DNA of 40,968 nucleotides from Prevotella sp. UBA4268 (GTDB lineage: Bacteria > Bacteroidota > Bacteroidia > Bacteroidales > Bacteroidaceae): positions 18,590-59,557 of the forward strand of contig DGWC01000087.1 in assembly GCA_002395135.1 (NCBI GenBank). The letters run 5' to 3'. The notes under the pieces were generated by a model that worked only from the letters and a program-made list of their open reading frames with translations, was not told the origin of the DNA and ran no database searches. A program made the position numbers and the translations under genes. This document shows positions 14,672 through 25,664 of this stretch, piece by piece. Positions within the stretch are counted from its first letter, which is position 1. Every line of letters begins with the position of its first letter.

Positions 14672-16402
14672 ATGAACAGGAAAAGAGTAAAGATAACAAT
14701 AGCCGTGGCGCTGGCTGTGTTGTCACCCAAGGTTGTTCTGGCCCAGGACATCATACAGATTGCCAAAAGCGACCCGTTGATCATCACGGGAGCAATCGGT
14801 ACGCAGAACACCTATTACCACTCGTCGATAGGCGACGGGTATGCTTCACCCCTTAGTAATATGTTCTATGCTAACCTGAATATCAGCGTCTATGGGTTCA
14901 GCATGCCTTTCTCCTTGATTTATACCAACGACAATCTGGACTTTAACTATCCTCACATTTCGTTCAACCTTACGCCGAAATACAAAAACTGGACAGGCTA
15001 TATCGGCAAGAGTGCAATGCCTTTCAGCCAATATGTGATGGGCATTTCTTTCAACGGAGTGGGATTGGAGTATAAGGACAAGACGTTCAGGGCTGGTGCT
15101 TTCTATGGAAAGTTCAATTCTGCCATCAACGACGATCCCTATAATCCCGGCGCACGCGCCCCGCAGTATCGCAGAATGGGCTGGGGATTCAAGGTGGGCT
15201 ACGGCTCTGCCAAAAACTATATCGACTTGTATCTGCTCCGCGCCTACGACGTGCTGGGCTCTCTCAACGAAACTTGGCGCGAGCAACTCAACGCGCAGGA
15301 GAATCTGGTTGTGGGCCTGAAAGGGTGTGTTTCCATCAAAGACTGGTTGTCGCTCACAGCGAATGTGGCCACGTCTGCCATCACCACCGATAAGCAGGCA
15401 GAAAGAATTACAAGCGGAAAGGCTACGGATTATGACGATATCTTCAAGGCACGCTATAGTTCTCTCGTGCGTTTCGCGGGAGACGTGAGTGCCAACCTGA
15501 CATTACCTAATTTTAATACGTCGGTGATTTATCGGTTGGTGCAGCCCGACTACAACTCGCTCGGCATTTACCACATGTCGAACAACTACCACAGTCTGGG
15601 ACTGAACATGAGCACCTATCTGTTTAAGAAGATTTCTTTGGCTGGAAACTTTTCCGTGCAGGAAGACAATCTCACCAACGAACAACTTTATACCACACGG
15701 GGATTCGTATACGGGGCCACCGCAGGAACGCGCCTCGGCGAGCGCTTCAGTCTGAATGTTGGCTACAATGGCTATTTGCAGACGCAAGGAAACGGCACGG
15801 CCATTGTCAATGACACCACCCGCGTGAAGCGTGCCATGAACAGTTTCACGGTTGTGCCTTCCTATATGGTGGAAACGGATAATTTCAGCCATGCCGTGTC
15901 TTTCTCTGCTGCTTATACGGAGAACAAGGATCTCAATAAGTTCTCGTATGGAATGAGCGATGTGACTTCTGTGGCGTTGGGAGCCTCTTATGCCATAGGA
16001 GTGAACGACTGGGCCACTGACTTCTCGGTCAGTCTGAGCCACCAGTTGTCAAAAGGATATGAAACAAAATATACCAGTGACGTGGCATCGCTTACGGCAG
16101 GTCGCTCTTTCCTCAAAGACGATGCCCTCTCTGTTGAGACAACCGTGTCATTATGCTACAACGAAGTGGAGCATCAGTCGAAGAGCCTTTCCGTGGGTGG
16201 TGAGGTGGCCCTGGGCTACACGCTCAAAGATGTGCATGTGTTTTCTCTCTCTGCCGGTGTGAACAAGTATGGCGACGTGAATATTACGAAGACACGTTCC
16301 AGTCTTGATGCTACTGATATCACAGCCAGTTTCACCTACACCTATACGTTCTCCATCTTTGAGATGAAGAACCCGAAGGGTGGAGCGAACAAGAAAATGT
16401 AG
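14672..16402 (+). CDS. Outer-membrane beta-barrel protein, unknown family
   Basis: The product is 576 residues with a signal peptide of about 24 residues ending VLA-Q. The mature part is a series of alternating amphipathic strands rich in Tyr, Phe, Gly, Ser and Asn, with about 12-residue strands separated by polar turns (for example FYANLNISVYGF, KFNSAIND, RFSLNVGYNGYLQ). The last strand, ITASFTYTYTFSIF, ends about 12 residues before the C-terminus. This is the pattern of a porin-like barrel of perhaps 16-22 strands. No plug, TonB box or carboxypeptidase-like domain is present, so it is not a SusC-type receptor. It lies 91 bp after the T9SS-tailed protein and 51 bp before the giant protein, so a role as membrane anchor or export channel for its neighbours is plausible but inferred. 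Confidence 0.7.
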   Translation: MNRKRVKITIAVALAVLSPKVVLAQDIIQIAKSDPLIITGAIGTQNTYYHSSIGDGYASPLSNMFYANLNISVYGFSMPFSLIYTNDNLDFNYPHISFNLTPKYKNWTGYIGKSAMPFSQYVMGISFNGVGLEYKDKTFRAGAFYGKFNSAINDDPYNPGARAPQYRRMGWGFKVGYGSAKNYIDLYLLRAYDVLGSLNETWREQLNAQENLVVGLKGCVSIKDWLSLTANVATSAITTDKQAERITSGKATDYDDIFKARYSSLVRFAGDVSANLTLPNFNTSVIYRLVQPDYNSLGIYHMSNNYHSLGLNMSTYLFKKISLAGNFSVQEDNLTNEQLYTTRGFVYGATAGTRLGERFSLNVGYNGYLQTQGNGTAIVNDTTRVKRAMNSFTVVPSYMVETDNFSHAVSFSAAYTENKDLNKFSYGMSDVTSVALGASYAIGVNDWATDFSVSLSHQLSKGYETKYTSDVASLTAGRSFLKDDALSVETTVSLCYNEVEHQSKSLSVGGEVALGYTLKDVHVFSLSAGVNKYGDVNITKTRSSLDATDITASFTYTYTFSIFEMKNPKGGANKKM

Positions 16403-16453
16403 GCATATGCTGACGTGATGATTAAAAACAGAAACCAGTAAATAGATTCAGAT

Positions 16454-19400
16454 ATGAAAATATTCAGGTCAACCATAACAGCCTTGGCGCTTTTCCTGAC
16501 AGCGATGGTCTCGTTTGCTCAGGATGTGACGATAACAGTTTCGCCTGTGCAGAAGATTCTTCCGCCGCAAGTGCTGTCGTATGTGTCCAATCCCGGCAAG
16601 TATTTCAATGTATCTATCACAAATAATACTCAGAACACCCAGAATATATACATGGGCTTGCAGTTGGAGCAGCGGTTCCCATCAAGCGGATTGTTCGTTT
16701 CCACACCTGCCAACCGGATTCCGCGGCAGCCTATTTCGGTGGGACCGAATGCCACGCGCCAACTAAGCCTCGTGGAAATCAAGACGATGTTCAATCATAT
16801 TCCGTCGAATGAGATTTCCACAACGCCTGGGCTTTTCGATGATTATCTGAATGGTTCTTTTGGTTTGTTGCCTGAAGGCGACTATGTGGCTCATCTCACT
16901 GCATACAGATGGGACCCGGCTTTGGCAAATCCCGTGGTGGTGAGCAACCCCAATAGCGGAACGTGCTATTTCACCGTGTGCTATAAGGCGCAGGCTCCCA
17001 GTTTCATCACTCCGATGATTATGGGTACGGAACTGTTGGCAGTGGCCAGTGTGGATGAGACCAATGCGCAGTTCACATGGACCGAGTCGATGATAAACTG
17101 CAACCCAACCGCCTCGCAGTTTCGTTATGATTTCGTGGTGAAAGCCTTGCTTCCCGGCCAGCAGCCTGACGATGCCATGGAGTGGAACCCTGTGGTTTAC
17201 CATTCTGACGGACTGATGGTTCCCATGTGCATCATTCCTCCTGCCGTGATACGGAATTTAGACAAGACGAAGGTGTACATCGCGCAAGTCACAGCACGCG
17301 AAGTGGGGAAGAATCCCTTGAACTATATCATGTTGGAAAACGGAGGCAAGAGCACGTATCGTATGTTCCGTTTCCAGAAAATCACATCAACGATAAGCAC
17401 AAGATCAATCACTGGTGGCAATGGGCTTTCTGGCAATTCTGGTATCAACCCTATTTCCGGTGGTGTGGTTCCCCCAAACATCGGCGGCACGCCAAGGAGC
17501 CTGAATCCGAATGCCGTGCAGTCTGGCAATAAGGATGAGGACGACAAGAACAAGAAAGATTACGGACTAAGCCTTTATTACGGCGTTCAGGAGGAGGTTG
17601 ACGAGCAGGCCATGTATACTTTCCGCAATCCGGAACTTGTAGACCCTCTTTTCTTTGAAGGTTCTGCTCGCAAGGTGTTTTTGGAAGACGACATCAAGGT
17701 TTCTTGGAAAAAGGCCTGGTTTCTGGGCGGAGAAGGTGAACGCCCCGACACGGTGAAGTTTAACTATCGACTTGGTCTTTACAAAGGAGAATGCGGACAA
17801 GAGTTCGAGGATATTTTCCAGTCGGCCCCAATATATTCGATAGAAACCAAAGAGACGAGCCACACGATATCTTGGTCGGCCATCAAGGAGCGCGTGAAGG
17901 TGAACGACTATCTGGTGCTGCATGTGGTGCCCTCCACACAATCTCCGTCGATTGCTTTTGTCAACGACAGTGTGAATGTGAAGGATTTCGCTCTGACTCA
18001 ATTGCTTTCCAAGAAGTATTTCCAGTGTTCCGATATGGTGGAAATCACCAATACCACACCCACCAAGAAGTCTGCGCAAGACTTGAAAGGAAAGGTGGTA
18101 GGGCTGGGACAGTACCAACTCACCATTGACGAGATTGCAAAGGTTTCTGGCAAGGATGCCTTCAAGGGCAAGGGTCATGTGGAGTGGAACCCGATGGGAT
18201 TCACCGTGATGGTGGCTGTTCAGTTTAACGAACTGTACATCAATACGGATGATATCGTGTATCAGGGCGACGCGGTGACTTATCCAAGTGAAACAAAAAA
18301 GGCCACGGATGCTGAAGTGGTGGACAAGATTCTCTCGGACACGGGCATCGACCAGATTATTGCCGATACAGGTATTCCGTATGCTGACATGATAACCAGC
18401 GGTGGCGTGGGCGCGCTGAAGGATATTGCCAAGACCTACGACATCAGCAAATATTATAAATGGGTTCGCACAGGTGAATATCTGTATGATAATTTCCTGA
18501 AGGGTGATATCGAGGACCTGCATCTGCCGCTGAAACTGCCGAAGTCTCTCAACAAGACAATGGTAGACATTCAGATTGCCAGTATGAAATTCTCGCCGAC
18601 GCATGCCACGATGAATGTGATTGGTGAGGCTGCATTGCCGAAGAGTAACTATACGCGAAATGAAGTGCTGGTGTTCGGCGCGCCGCGCATCTGTATGAGC
18701 CCCGACAGAGTTCTGCCAGAGGCGGGAGCCATCAGTCTGCTCTCTAATTTCAATATTGTTGACCAGTCAACAACGTTTGAAATGAATTTCAAGGCTCCCC
18801 AGGATGTGGTTAATCCCAAAGACGGATGCTACCTCAGTTGGAAAGCCGACGAACTGGAACTTGTCCTCCTTGACATGGACATGCTCATACCCAAGTTGAA
18901 AAAGGTGGACGCTACGGGCAACGCTACCAACGAGAAACCGACAATGAACATCAAGATGAGCATCGCCTCTTGGGACGATTTGGTGACCACTGTCACGATG
19001 GACGACTTTGAGGTGGACGGACTGCAGGGATGGACATTCAAGCCGGGACAAATCACATTCGACTATTCTCGCTGGAGAGAAGGCGGAACCATGGATTTGC
19101 CGGATAAGTATAGTTTCGATAAATTTGACTATACCAAGCAAGAACTTGCCGCAAATCCTGGTCTATGGCAGGGACTTTATATAAATAATGTGAGCATCCT
19201 CTTTCCGAAGACGCTCCAGTTCACTGGTGCGAAGAATACAGAGAACGGGCGCTTGAAGATCTCTGCTGAGAAAATCATCTACGACAAGTCGGGTCTGACC
19301 TTGGCTCTGAAAACAGGCAACCTGTTAGATGCCAAGACGGGTAAACTTGGCGGTTGGGCATTCTCAATCGACAATCTGCAGATGGATGTGCTGCAGAGTA

Positions 19401-22400
19401 AGTTCAAGAATACCTTCTTTAATGGCAAGTTCGATGTTCCTTTGCTTGAGGGAACCATTGGCTATCAGTGTGACATCACGAGCCAGGGCCTGAATGCCGA
19501 AGGACAGACTCAAGGATATGACTATACCTTCACCACGCAGCAGATCAATGGACTGGAACTGGACTTCTTCCTTGGAGCGGCGACCTTCAAGAAAGAGCAG
19601 ACATTCTTTGAACTGACGGCAGGAACTGGGAAAAACACCCGCGTGGAACTTTGCGCCGGTGGGGAAGTAACGATTACTGGTACCAAGCAGATTGATTCGG
19701 CATTGCCTTTCGGCATCAAGATGCCTCGCGTGAAGTTTGCCAAGATGCGCGTGGGTAACTTCCCGCTGGCAGAGTCAAAGTTGGTAAAGACCATCACCAC
19801 GAGTAACTCTTGGACACTGTTGGATATCAACAAGGCAGCCGGTTTCAAGGAGGAATATTCATTCACCAGCACATCATCGGGTAACAATTCATCCACGGTC
19901 TATTTCGGTCCGGGAGCCTGGAGTTTGGCTTCCTTGCAGAAGAATCTCGGTCCTTTCGGCTTCACGTTGAAGAAATACGGACTGAAGAACGAAGGCAACA
20001 AGTTGGGATTGAATCTGGCGGGTACGATCAACTTCATGGAAAACATGATCAGTGCTGATACGGATATCACTATTTGGGGCAAGGTGAATTTGGAGAATTT
20101 CTCTGCTTCTTATAGCAATACGGATTTCAACAAAGCCGGGTTCAGCATGAGTTGGGCTGGTGTAGAGTTGAGTGGCAGCCTTGACACCAAGAATAATGGT
20201 AATACCAGCACCAGTGGATATTCAGGAAAACTGCACTTCAAAATGCCTGGCGGCATTGTGGAGATTGACGGTGAAGGTGGTTACTATTCGTACAGCACCT
20301 CTACTGCAGAGACCAGTGTGGAGAACGCCAACAATTTCAAATATGGCTATTTCATAGCAAAGGTTGGTGGAAAGGGCTTGCACATACCTCCTATTGTCAT
20401 CAATGAAGTGAAAGGTGGCTTCTATTTCAACTGTACGGCTGCAAAAGACAAGAATGGCTATCCCACCCCACGAAAGGGTTTGATAGGTGGTGTCTTCGGA
20501 CTTGGACTGGCTACAGAGGGTTCTGACAACCTGTTGAACGGAAAGTTTGACATGACGGTTGTCTACGACTCTAAGTATAAGTGTCTTTCCACTTTCTTGA
20601 TGAATGGCACGCTGAATGCGCTTTCCACCGGTGGCGACGACGGTATCATCTCTGCCAAGGCTACGATTGCATATCAGTGTCTGAAAGACAATAGCGGCTC
20701 AGGTGGTGCTACACGTACCAAGGATCAGTATTTCTCACTCGACTTGAGTTGTGATGTGAAGATTTCTCCAGAGGATGTAGCAAAGGCTGTCACAACAACT
20801 ATTGACCAGTATGTTCCTTTAATGAATGAATTGGAAGGCAATATCAGTGTCGTAACCGGAAAGATCAAGAACTCTGCCAGCCAGTGGGTTCCTTTGGCCA
20901 ATGCCGGATTGAACGAGACGATGGGAACCGACAGCAAGAACAATTCATTCAAAGATGGTGAGAAAGCACCAGAAAACTCTGACAACGGCAGTGGCAAGAA
21001 TCAAAAGAACAAAGAGATGAAAGCCAGTGCAGGTGGACATATCGCCTTGAACTTCAAGGTGACGAAATATGAGAACTACACTTCTTTTAATAAACCGAAA
21101 TGGCACATCTATTTGGGCGAGCCGGGCGATGGAACTGAAGCCAGCGAGGAAGAGAAACGTTGCGGCATCAAGATTATCGACCTGAAGGCCAAGGTGGTGA
21201 CGGTAAAGATTGGCGCCAATGCTTATCTCTGTGTGGGTAATGAACTGCCTAACAACGGTGCTCTTCCGCCTATACCTTCTGATATTCTGAGTTTCCTCAA
21301 CGGTGGTTCCAAGGGTTCTGGCGTGGAGCAGGCCGATGCGGCCACGGTGAACCGCTCGCGAGAGGCAGCCATGGATAAGTTCCTGAAGAATGCAGAAATC
21401 AGTGGTGGCGTGATGTTCGGCTACAAGGCCTATGGATATATTGATGTTGACTTGGGTTTGCTTTATGCTTATCTCGGTGCAGTGGCTGGAATCGATGTGT
21501 CGCTGACCAAGATTAACAGTTTCTGCAACGGAAAGCAGATGGGTATCAAGGGTTGGTATGCCACTGGTCAGGCCTATGCCATGCTGGAGGCCAAGATGGG
21601 CATCCGCATCCGCTTGGGATTCTATAACAACGACTTCGACATCTTGCATGCCCAGATTGGTGCCATGCTCAAGGCCGGATTGCCTAACCCGTTCTGGATG
21701 GTGGGACAGGCTCGCGTGAAGTTGAAACTCTTAGGTGGACTTATCAAGATCAACCGTGCGTTCAAGTTTGAGTGTGGTTCTGTCTGTCTGCCATACCTTG
21801 GCAGTCCGCTGGACAACTTCGACCTGTTCACCAACTGCTCGGTTGGCGGTGAGAGCAGGCAGGAAGGCTGGGAGGATGCCGAACCAATTACTCCTTCCAC
21901 GCAGATTGTTGTGGAGACCAGCACCGAAATGGCAACCCGCCTGAACCTCTATGATGAGAATTTCGCACAGCAATTGGCATTTGACCGTGGCGGCGACAAC
22001 GACGACTACAAAGAGTATTCCAATCGCTCTTATACCTTTAATTTCGCAACGAGATACTCCAGGCGCGAACCTGGAAAGAATATAGGCAAAGATCCTGTAC
22101 ATACTTGGACAGATGTTCCGGGCATAGGATTGACAGAGTTTGAAAGTCCAAACAAGGAGGGTGGCAAATATCAAAATGACAGTATCAACTACGGAAGAGA
22201 TTACATCGCCGTGGTTTCCGATGGCAACCGCCACCGCATCTTGTTGAGCAACAGTGTGCTGAGGCCTAACCGCTATTATAAGTTGTGGCTCTATGGAAAT
22301 GCCAAGGAAATCAAGGATGGATTGGAAAGAGACCCGTATAGCATGGATACCCTCAACGGCACTTACGGCAACTACCCGTGGAGCACCATGAAGGTGTATT

Positions 22401-25400
22401 ATTTCCGTACGGGCAATTTCAATGCATTCAATTCCTCGCCGTCGATAGGCATTCAGGAAGATGTGGCATTGGCATTCCCGTCGCCCGACGGTCACATGGT
22501 TCTCGACACATTGAATGCCACTCCCAGTGTGTATAGTGCATACAAGGTGGACATCAGCCGGCCGAATATCGCTTTCTTGAGAGATGTCAGTTCGAAGTTT
22601 GAAAACAACCGACTGAAATGGGCTCTCTATGATGAAACAGCCCAAAAGTATGTCAGCGAGGATGTGTCAAATTACAAGTCTAGTTATGCATATGATAACT
22701 TGAACTGGTTGCCCGACAAGAAACTCATCGAGGAGAGCAATCTCGATCCGACACATACGTATGTCATCAAACTTGAATATGTAAGGCCAAAGACCGCCGC
22801 CGAGAAGCAAGCCGAGGCTGATGCGAAAGCCGCAGAGGAAGCGGCCAAGGCTGCTGAAGAGGCTGCCAACGCATCTCAATCGTCAGGCGGAAGCCAGTCG
22901 GGTGGATTCAAGCATGTTGAAGGCAGCGGTTCGGGAACCCATTACTTTGTTCATGGAGGAGTGGTTTATGAAGAAGGCAGTGTGCATCAGGCAGCCGTTC
23001 TGCAACAAATACAGAAGAAGGAGAGATTGTTCGATGCTGTGAAACAGGTTGGCACCACATCTTCCTTCGTTAACGAGGCCATCCTTACTCCTATGGAAAA
23101 GAGCCGCACTTCAGGTTCATCCACGGCAAAGCGGGCTTCAACCAGTTCGTCGACGGCAACGAAGGCTTCTTCCAGTTCGTCAAGCAGTTCTGGAACCAAC
23201 ACGCTTGAGCGCTATCGGAGAGTAACCACCAAATACGTTCCGCTGGTGATACAGACTCCGTTGCGAGGAAATACGAATACCAGAATGGTTGGCAACATCA
23301 ACGATGTAGGAAAGGTTGGCAACGTGGGCAGCAACGTAAAAATGCAGCAGCCTTCCGCACAGCCTGTCGTCAATAAAGAGCAGGCCGCAAAGAATTTTGC
23401 CGTGTCCGTGGGAAATATCCTTACTCCTCAAAAGAGTGCTTCTTCCGTCGGGCAGATACAAAACGTGGATAAAAAGAATTCTTCTCTGGTCGTTGCCAAC
23501 AAGGTGGTGAATGAATCTGAAGCAAAAAGAGTATCTTCTTCCAACATGGCCCGACCGTCAGCCGACAATATCTCGTTCAATAACCCTGTCACGAATAAAG
23601 AGGTGACAGACATAAAAGAGATGGCAGATCGTAACAACAGAGACCTGGTCTTCACCAACAAGCCGTCAATGACGACTATTCCTAAGACGAAAGATGAAAT
23701 CATTGCACAGTTCTTCCCCAATGGCAGACCGTCGAAAGGGAGATTAGGCAAAATGACCGTTGATGAAATCATTGATTATATAGAGAGTAAGAACGTAGAT
23801 CGCGTAAGACCTGACATTGTAGAGGAAGTCAAAGCCGAACATAATGTTAAGGATGATCCTTATTTCGCGAGCCATCAAAGTGGCAGCGGCGGAGGTGGCA
23901 GCAGTTCTTCTTCTTCGTCATCGTCGCAGCCAGTATGGTCATGGCCGGAGCCCACTGATCAGGAGAACAAGCATGTGTTGCTGTTTGGAGTCAGGGTGAA
24001 GCCATCTGCCGTCCTCAATCCTGTGACAGAGCAAGTCATCCAAGAGCCAATGCTTTCTTACAGTTATCCTTTCATGGGCGACCAGGAAATGGGTGTTGCG
24101 CATAAATATAGCATGAGTGACTCCCCCAACGACTATGATCTGGCATTCGATCAGAACGAGGCTCTTGTGAGTGTAGAGGGTGAGAGCGGAAAGAAGTCAT
24201 TACGTCTGATAGATCCTTACTATTATTACAACTATCTGGGAGGTTATGCCAATGTTTCCGGTTGGGAAGCCAAACGATACAAATATGATGATTATCCCAA
24301 TCTCTCCACGCAGGGACTGATATTCACCTCAAAGTATCATACGGTTACGCCTACATTGTCGGAAGACCCGAAGCATTCTTACAATTTGGCGCAGGCAGCC
24401 CGTACCTACAGGAATTATACAAACACAGAAGACCAGATGAATCAAACCTGGAACATTGGATCGGCTGCCGCACGCATTGGAGGCATCCCTTATGGCCCCA
24501 TCCCGAGCAAGAGTAATTTCCAGAATTATCCTTGGATTACAGATGAAGGCTTCTCCTGGATTAAGCCCGTAGCCTATACGAGTTTCGCCCCGTATTATGC
24601 CAAGAATACGGTTTTGACGCGTGACATCTTCGAGCCCTATACCCAGTTGGCCAGTTTCGTAGATGCCGTTCATAGGGCAGCACGTTATTTCTACGATTTC
24701 TTTGAGGACGAGCGCGGGTGGTTTAACGACATCTACCGTGGGTGCTACATCAACTCTTATTCTTATTTCATTACAAGTCAGGGTGAGTGGCAGAACCATC
24801 TTTTCCAGTCTTCTGAAAAGTCAAGGATGTATACTGAAATACGCGACACGTTGGATAAGTTTAATATATATGAAAGAACTGCGCATCCTTCCTATTACAG
24901 TGCCGAAGTACAGCGTTTCATCAACGACTTCTGCTGGGGAGCATATAGCAGCGAAGATGTCATGGATGGTTTCACCGATTTCAAGGAGTTTCTCGACGAT
25001 ATCTACGAAACGAGGACGTACAACAGCCAAACACATAATTGGCAGTTCTCCATTAGCAAAAAGGACAAGAGCAAGTGCCTCGAATGGATAAATAAGTACA
25101 AGGCTTCTGGAACAGCAGATGACATTTATAATAAGATTGCATTTTTGGTCTGTGCGTTTGACGATTTCTACAATCCGTTCCAAGGCGTATACACCGCAGT
25201 CTACAACTATCATAATCCTGTATGGGACGAACTCTGGGCTTCTTATCTGCGCGGCAAGTCTTCGATGTTCGACGACTCTTACATGTTCCAGATGCCCTAT
25301 CAGCAGATACCGTTGATGTATGCATCGCGCTTCAAAGGGAGCAATAGCGACAGCAAGCGCACCAAGTTGGAAGAAGTGCTCGTGGGAATGGGTGGGAGCC

Positions 25401-25648
25401 ATCCGCGCCGAAACCGTGACGAGGCCGACAAAATTTGGTATCGCATAGAAGGAACGAAGGGTGCCAATTATTCCGACTATGAGAGGTTTGATGCCGGTAA
25501 CACGAAATACGTGAAAGGAGTCATCATAGAGCGTCACCGCGCTAACACGTTCAGTTTCCTGAAAGGTGCATACGAAGTGTACAGATATCCTGGAGTGGAC
25601 AAGTTCCCTGAAAGTGACAAACGCATGGCGATAGATTTGAACAAATAA
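16454..25648 (+). CDS. Giant 3064-residue exported protein, possibly TANFOR-type, multi-domain
   Basis: A signal peptide (cut near SFAQ, about 22) is followed by a beta-rich domain at about 24-190 (SPVQKILPPQVLSYV), which I tentatively link to the TANFOR domain of Tannerella-like bacteria. FnIII-like domains follow at about 190-335 and 385-515. A very long beta-rich region of Gly/Asn-patterned strands covers about 690-1800, including strongly amphipathic strands at about 1649-1774 (YIDVDLGLLYAYLGAVAG). An Ig-like part at about 1800-2110 leads to an Ala/Glu/Lys-rich helix (about 2115-2143), a Ser/Thr-rich stretch (about 2217-2248) and a Gly/Ser run (about 2475-2493), which act as linkers. The C-terminal 570 residues are Tyr/Trp/Asp-rich and do not end in a T9SS tail. 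It is probably displayed at the surface with its barrel neighbour. No catalytic motif is recognisable. Confidence 0.75.
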   Translation: MKIFRSTITALALFLTAMVSFAQDVTITVSPVQKILPPQVLSYVSNPGKYFNVSITNNTQNTQNIYMGLQLEQRFPSSGLFVSTPANRIPRQPISVGPNATRQLSLVEIKTMFNHIPSNEISTTPGLFDDYLNGSFGLLPEGDYVAHLTAYRWDPALANPVVVSNPNSGTCYFTVCYKAQAPSFITPMIMGTELLAVASVDETNAQFTWTESMINCNPTASQFRYDFVVKALLPGQQPDDAMEWNPVVYHSDGLMVPMCIIPPAVIRNLDKTKVYIAQVTAREVGKNPLNYIMLENGGKSTYRMFRFQKITSTISTRSITGGNGLSGNSGINPISGGVVPPNIGGTPRSLNPNAVQSGNKDEDDKNKKDYGLSLYYGVQEEVDEQAMYTFRNPELVDPLFFEGSARKVFLEDDIKVSWKKAWFLGGEGERPDTVKFNYRLGLYKGECGQEFEDIFQSAPIYSIETKETSHTISWSAIKERVKVNDYLVLHVVPSTQSPSIAFVNDSVNVKDFALTQLLSKKYFQCSDMVEITNTTPTKKSAQDLKGKVVGLGQYQLTIDEIAKVSGKDAFKGKGHVEWNPMGFTVMVAVQFNELYINTDDIVYQGDAVTYPSETKKATDAEVVDKILSDTGIDQIIADTGIPYADMITSGGVGALKDIAKTYDISKYYKWVRTGEYLYDNFLKGDIEDLHLPLKLPKSLNKTMVDIQIASMKFSPTHATMNVIGEAALPKSNYTRNEVLVFGAPRICMSPDRVLPEAGAISLLSNFNIVDQSTTFEMNFKAPQDVVNPKDGCYLSWKADELELVLLDMDMLIPKLKKVDATGNATNEKPTMNIKMSIASWDDLVTTVTMDDFEVDGLQGWTFKPGQITFDYSRWREGGTMDLPDKYSFDKFDYTKQELAANPGLWQGLYINNVSILFPKTLQFTGAKNTENGRLKISAEKIIYDKSGLTLALKTGNLLDAKTGKLGGWAFSIDNLQMDVLQSKFKNTFFNGKFDVPLLEGTIGYQCDITSQGLNAEGQTQGYDYTFTTQQINGLELDFFLGAATFKKEQTFFELTAGTGKNTRVELCAGGEVTITGTKQIDSALPFGIKMPRVKFAKMRVGNFPLAESKLVKTITTSNSWTLLDINKAAGFKEEYSFTSTSSGNNSSTVYFGPGAWSLASLQKNLGPFGFTLKKYGLKNEGNKLGLNLAGTINFMENMISADTDITIWGKVNLENFSASYSNTDFNKAGFSMSWAGVELSGSLDTKNNGNTSTSGYSGKLHFKMPGGIVEIDGEGGYYSYSTSTAETSVENANNFKYGYFIAKVGGKGLHIPPIVINEVKGGFYFNCTAAKDKNGYPTPRKGLIGGVFGLGLATEGSDNLLNGKFDMTVVYDSKYKCLSTFLMNGTLNALSTGGDDGIISAKATIAYQCLKDNSGSGGATRTKDQYFSLDLSCDVKISPEDVAKAVTTTIDQYVPLMNELEGNISVVTGKIKNSASQWVPLANAGLNETMGTDSKNNSFKDGEKAPENSDNGSGKNQKNKEMKASAGGHIALNFKVTKYENYTSFNKPKWHIYLGEPGDGTEASEEEKRCGIKIIDLKAKVVTVKIGANAYLCVGNELPNNGALPPIPSDILSFLNGGSKGSGVEQADAATVNRSREAAMDKFLKNAEISGGVMFGYKAYGYIDVDLGLLYAYLGAVAGIDVSLTKINSFCNGKQMGIKGWYATGQAYAMLEAKMGIRIRLGFYNNDFDILHAQIGAMLKAGLPNPFWMVGQARVKLKLLGGLIKINRAFKFECGSVCLPYLGSPLDNFDLFTNCSVGGESRQEGWEDAEPITPSTQIVVETSTEMATRLNLYDENFAQQLAFDRGGDNDDYKEYSNRSYTFNFATRYSRREPGKNIGKDPVHTWTDVPGIGLTEFESPNKEGGKYQNDSINYGRDYIAVVSDGNRHRILLSNSVLRPNRYYKLWLYGNAKEIKDGLERDPYSMDTLNGTYGNYPWSTMKVYYFRTGNFNAFNSSPSIGIQEDVALAFPSPDGHMVLDTLNATPSVYSAYKVDISRPNIAFLRDVSSKFENNRLKWALYDETAQKYVSEDVSNYKSSYAYDNLNWLPDKKLIEESNLDPTHTYVIKLEYVRPKTAAEKQAEADAKAAEEAAKAAEEAANASQSSGGSQSGGFKHVEGSGSGTHYFVHGGVVYEEGSVHQAAVLQQIQKKERLFDAVKQVGTTSSFVNEAILTPMEKSRTSGSSTAKRASTSSSTATKASSSSSSSSGTNTLERYRRVTTKYVPLVIQTPLRGNTNTRMVGNINDVGKVGNVGSNVKMQQPSAQPVVNKEQAAKNFAVSVGNILTPQKSASSVGQIQNVDKKNSSLVVANKVVNESEAKRVSSSNMARPSADNISFNNPVTNKEVTDIKEMADRNNRDLVFTNKPSMTTIPKTKDEIIAQFFPNGRPSKGRLGKMTVDEIIDYIESKNVDRVRPDIVEEVKAEHNVKDDPYFASHQSGSGGGGSSSSSSSSSQPVWSWPEPTDQENKHVLLFGVRVKPSAVLNPVTEQVIQEPMLSYSYPFMGDQEMGVAHKYSMSDSPNDYDLAFDQNEALVSVEGESGKKSLRLIDPYYYYNYLGGYANVSGWEAKRYKYDDYPNLSTQGLIFTSKYHTVTPTLSEDPKHSYNLAQAARTYRNYTNTEDQMNQTWNIGSAAARIGGIPYGPIPSKSNFQNYPWITDEGFSWIKPVAYTSFAPYYAKNTVLTRDIFEPYTQLASFVDAVHRAARYFYDFFEDERGWFNDIYRGCYINSYSYFITSQGEWQNHLFQSSEKSRMYTEIRDTLDKFNIYERTAHPSYYSAEVQRFINDFCWGAYSSEDVMDGFTDFKEFLDDIYETRTYNSQTHNWQFSISKKDKSKCLEWINKYKASGTADDIYNKIAFLVCAFDDFYNPFQGVYTAVYNYHNPVWDELWASYLRGKSSMFDDSYMFQMPYQQIPLMYASRFKGSNSDSKRTKLEEVLVGMGGSHPRRNRDEADKIWYRIEGTKGANYSDYERFDAGNTKYVKGVIIERHRANTFSFLKGAYEVYRYPGVDKFPESDKRMAIDLNK

Positions 25649-25664
25649 AGAAACAGTAAAGACC

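Noticed and set aside
17567..18604. Long antisense frames inside the giant gene and others (also 26067-27107, 2208-3089, 3477-4397)
   Set aside because: All are shadows of well-supported coding strands and lack start signals or recognisable domains.
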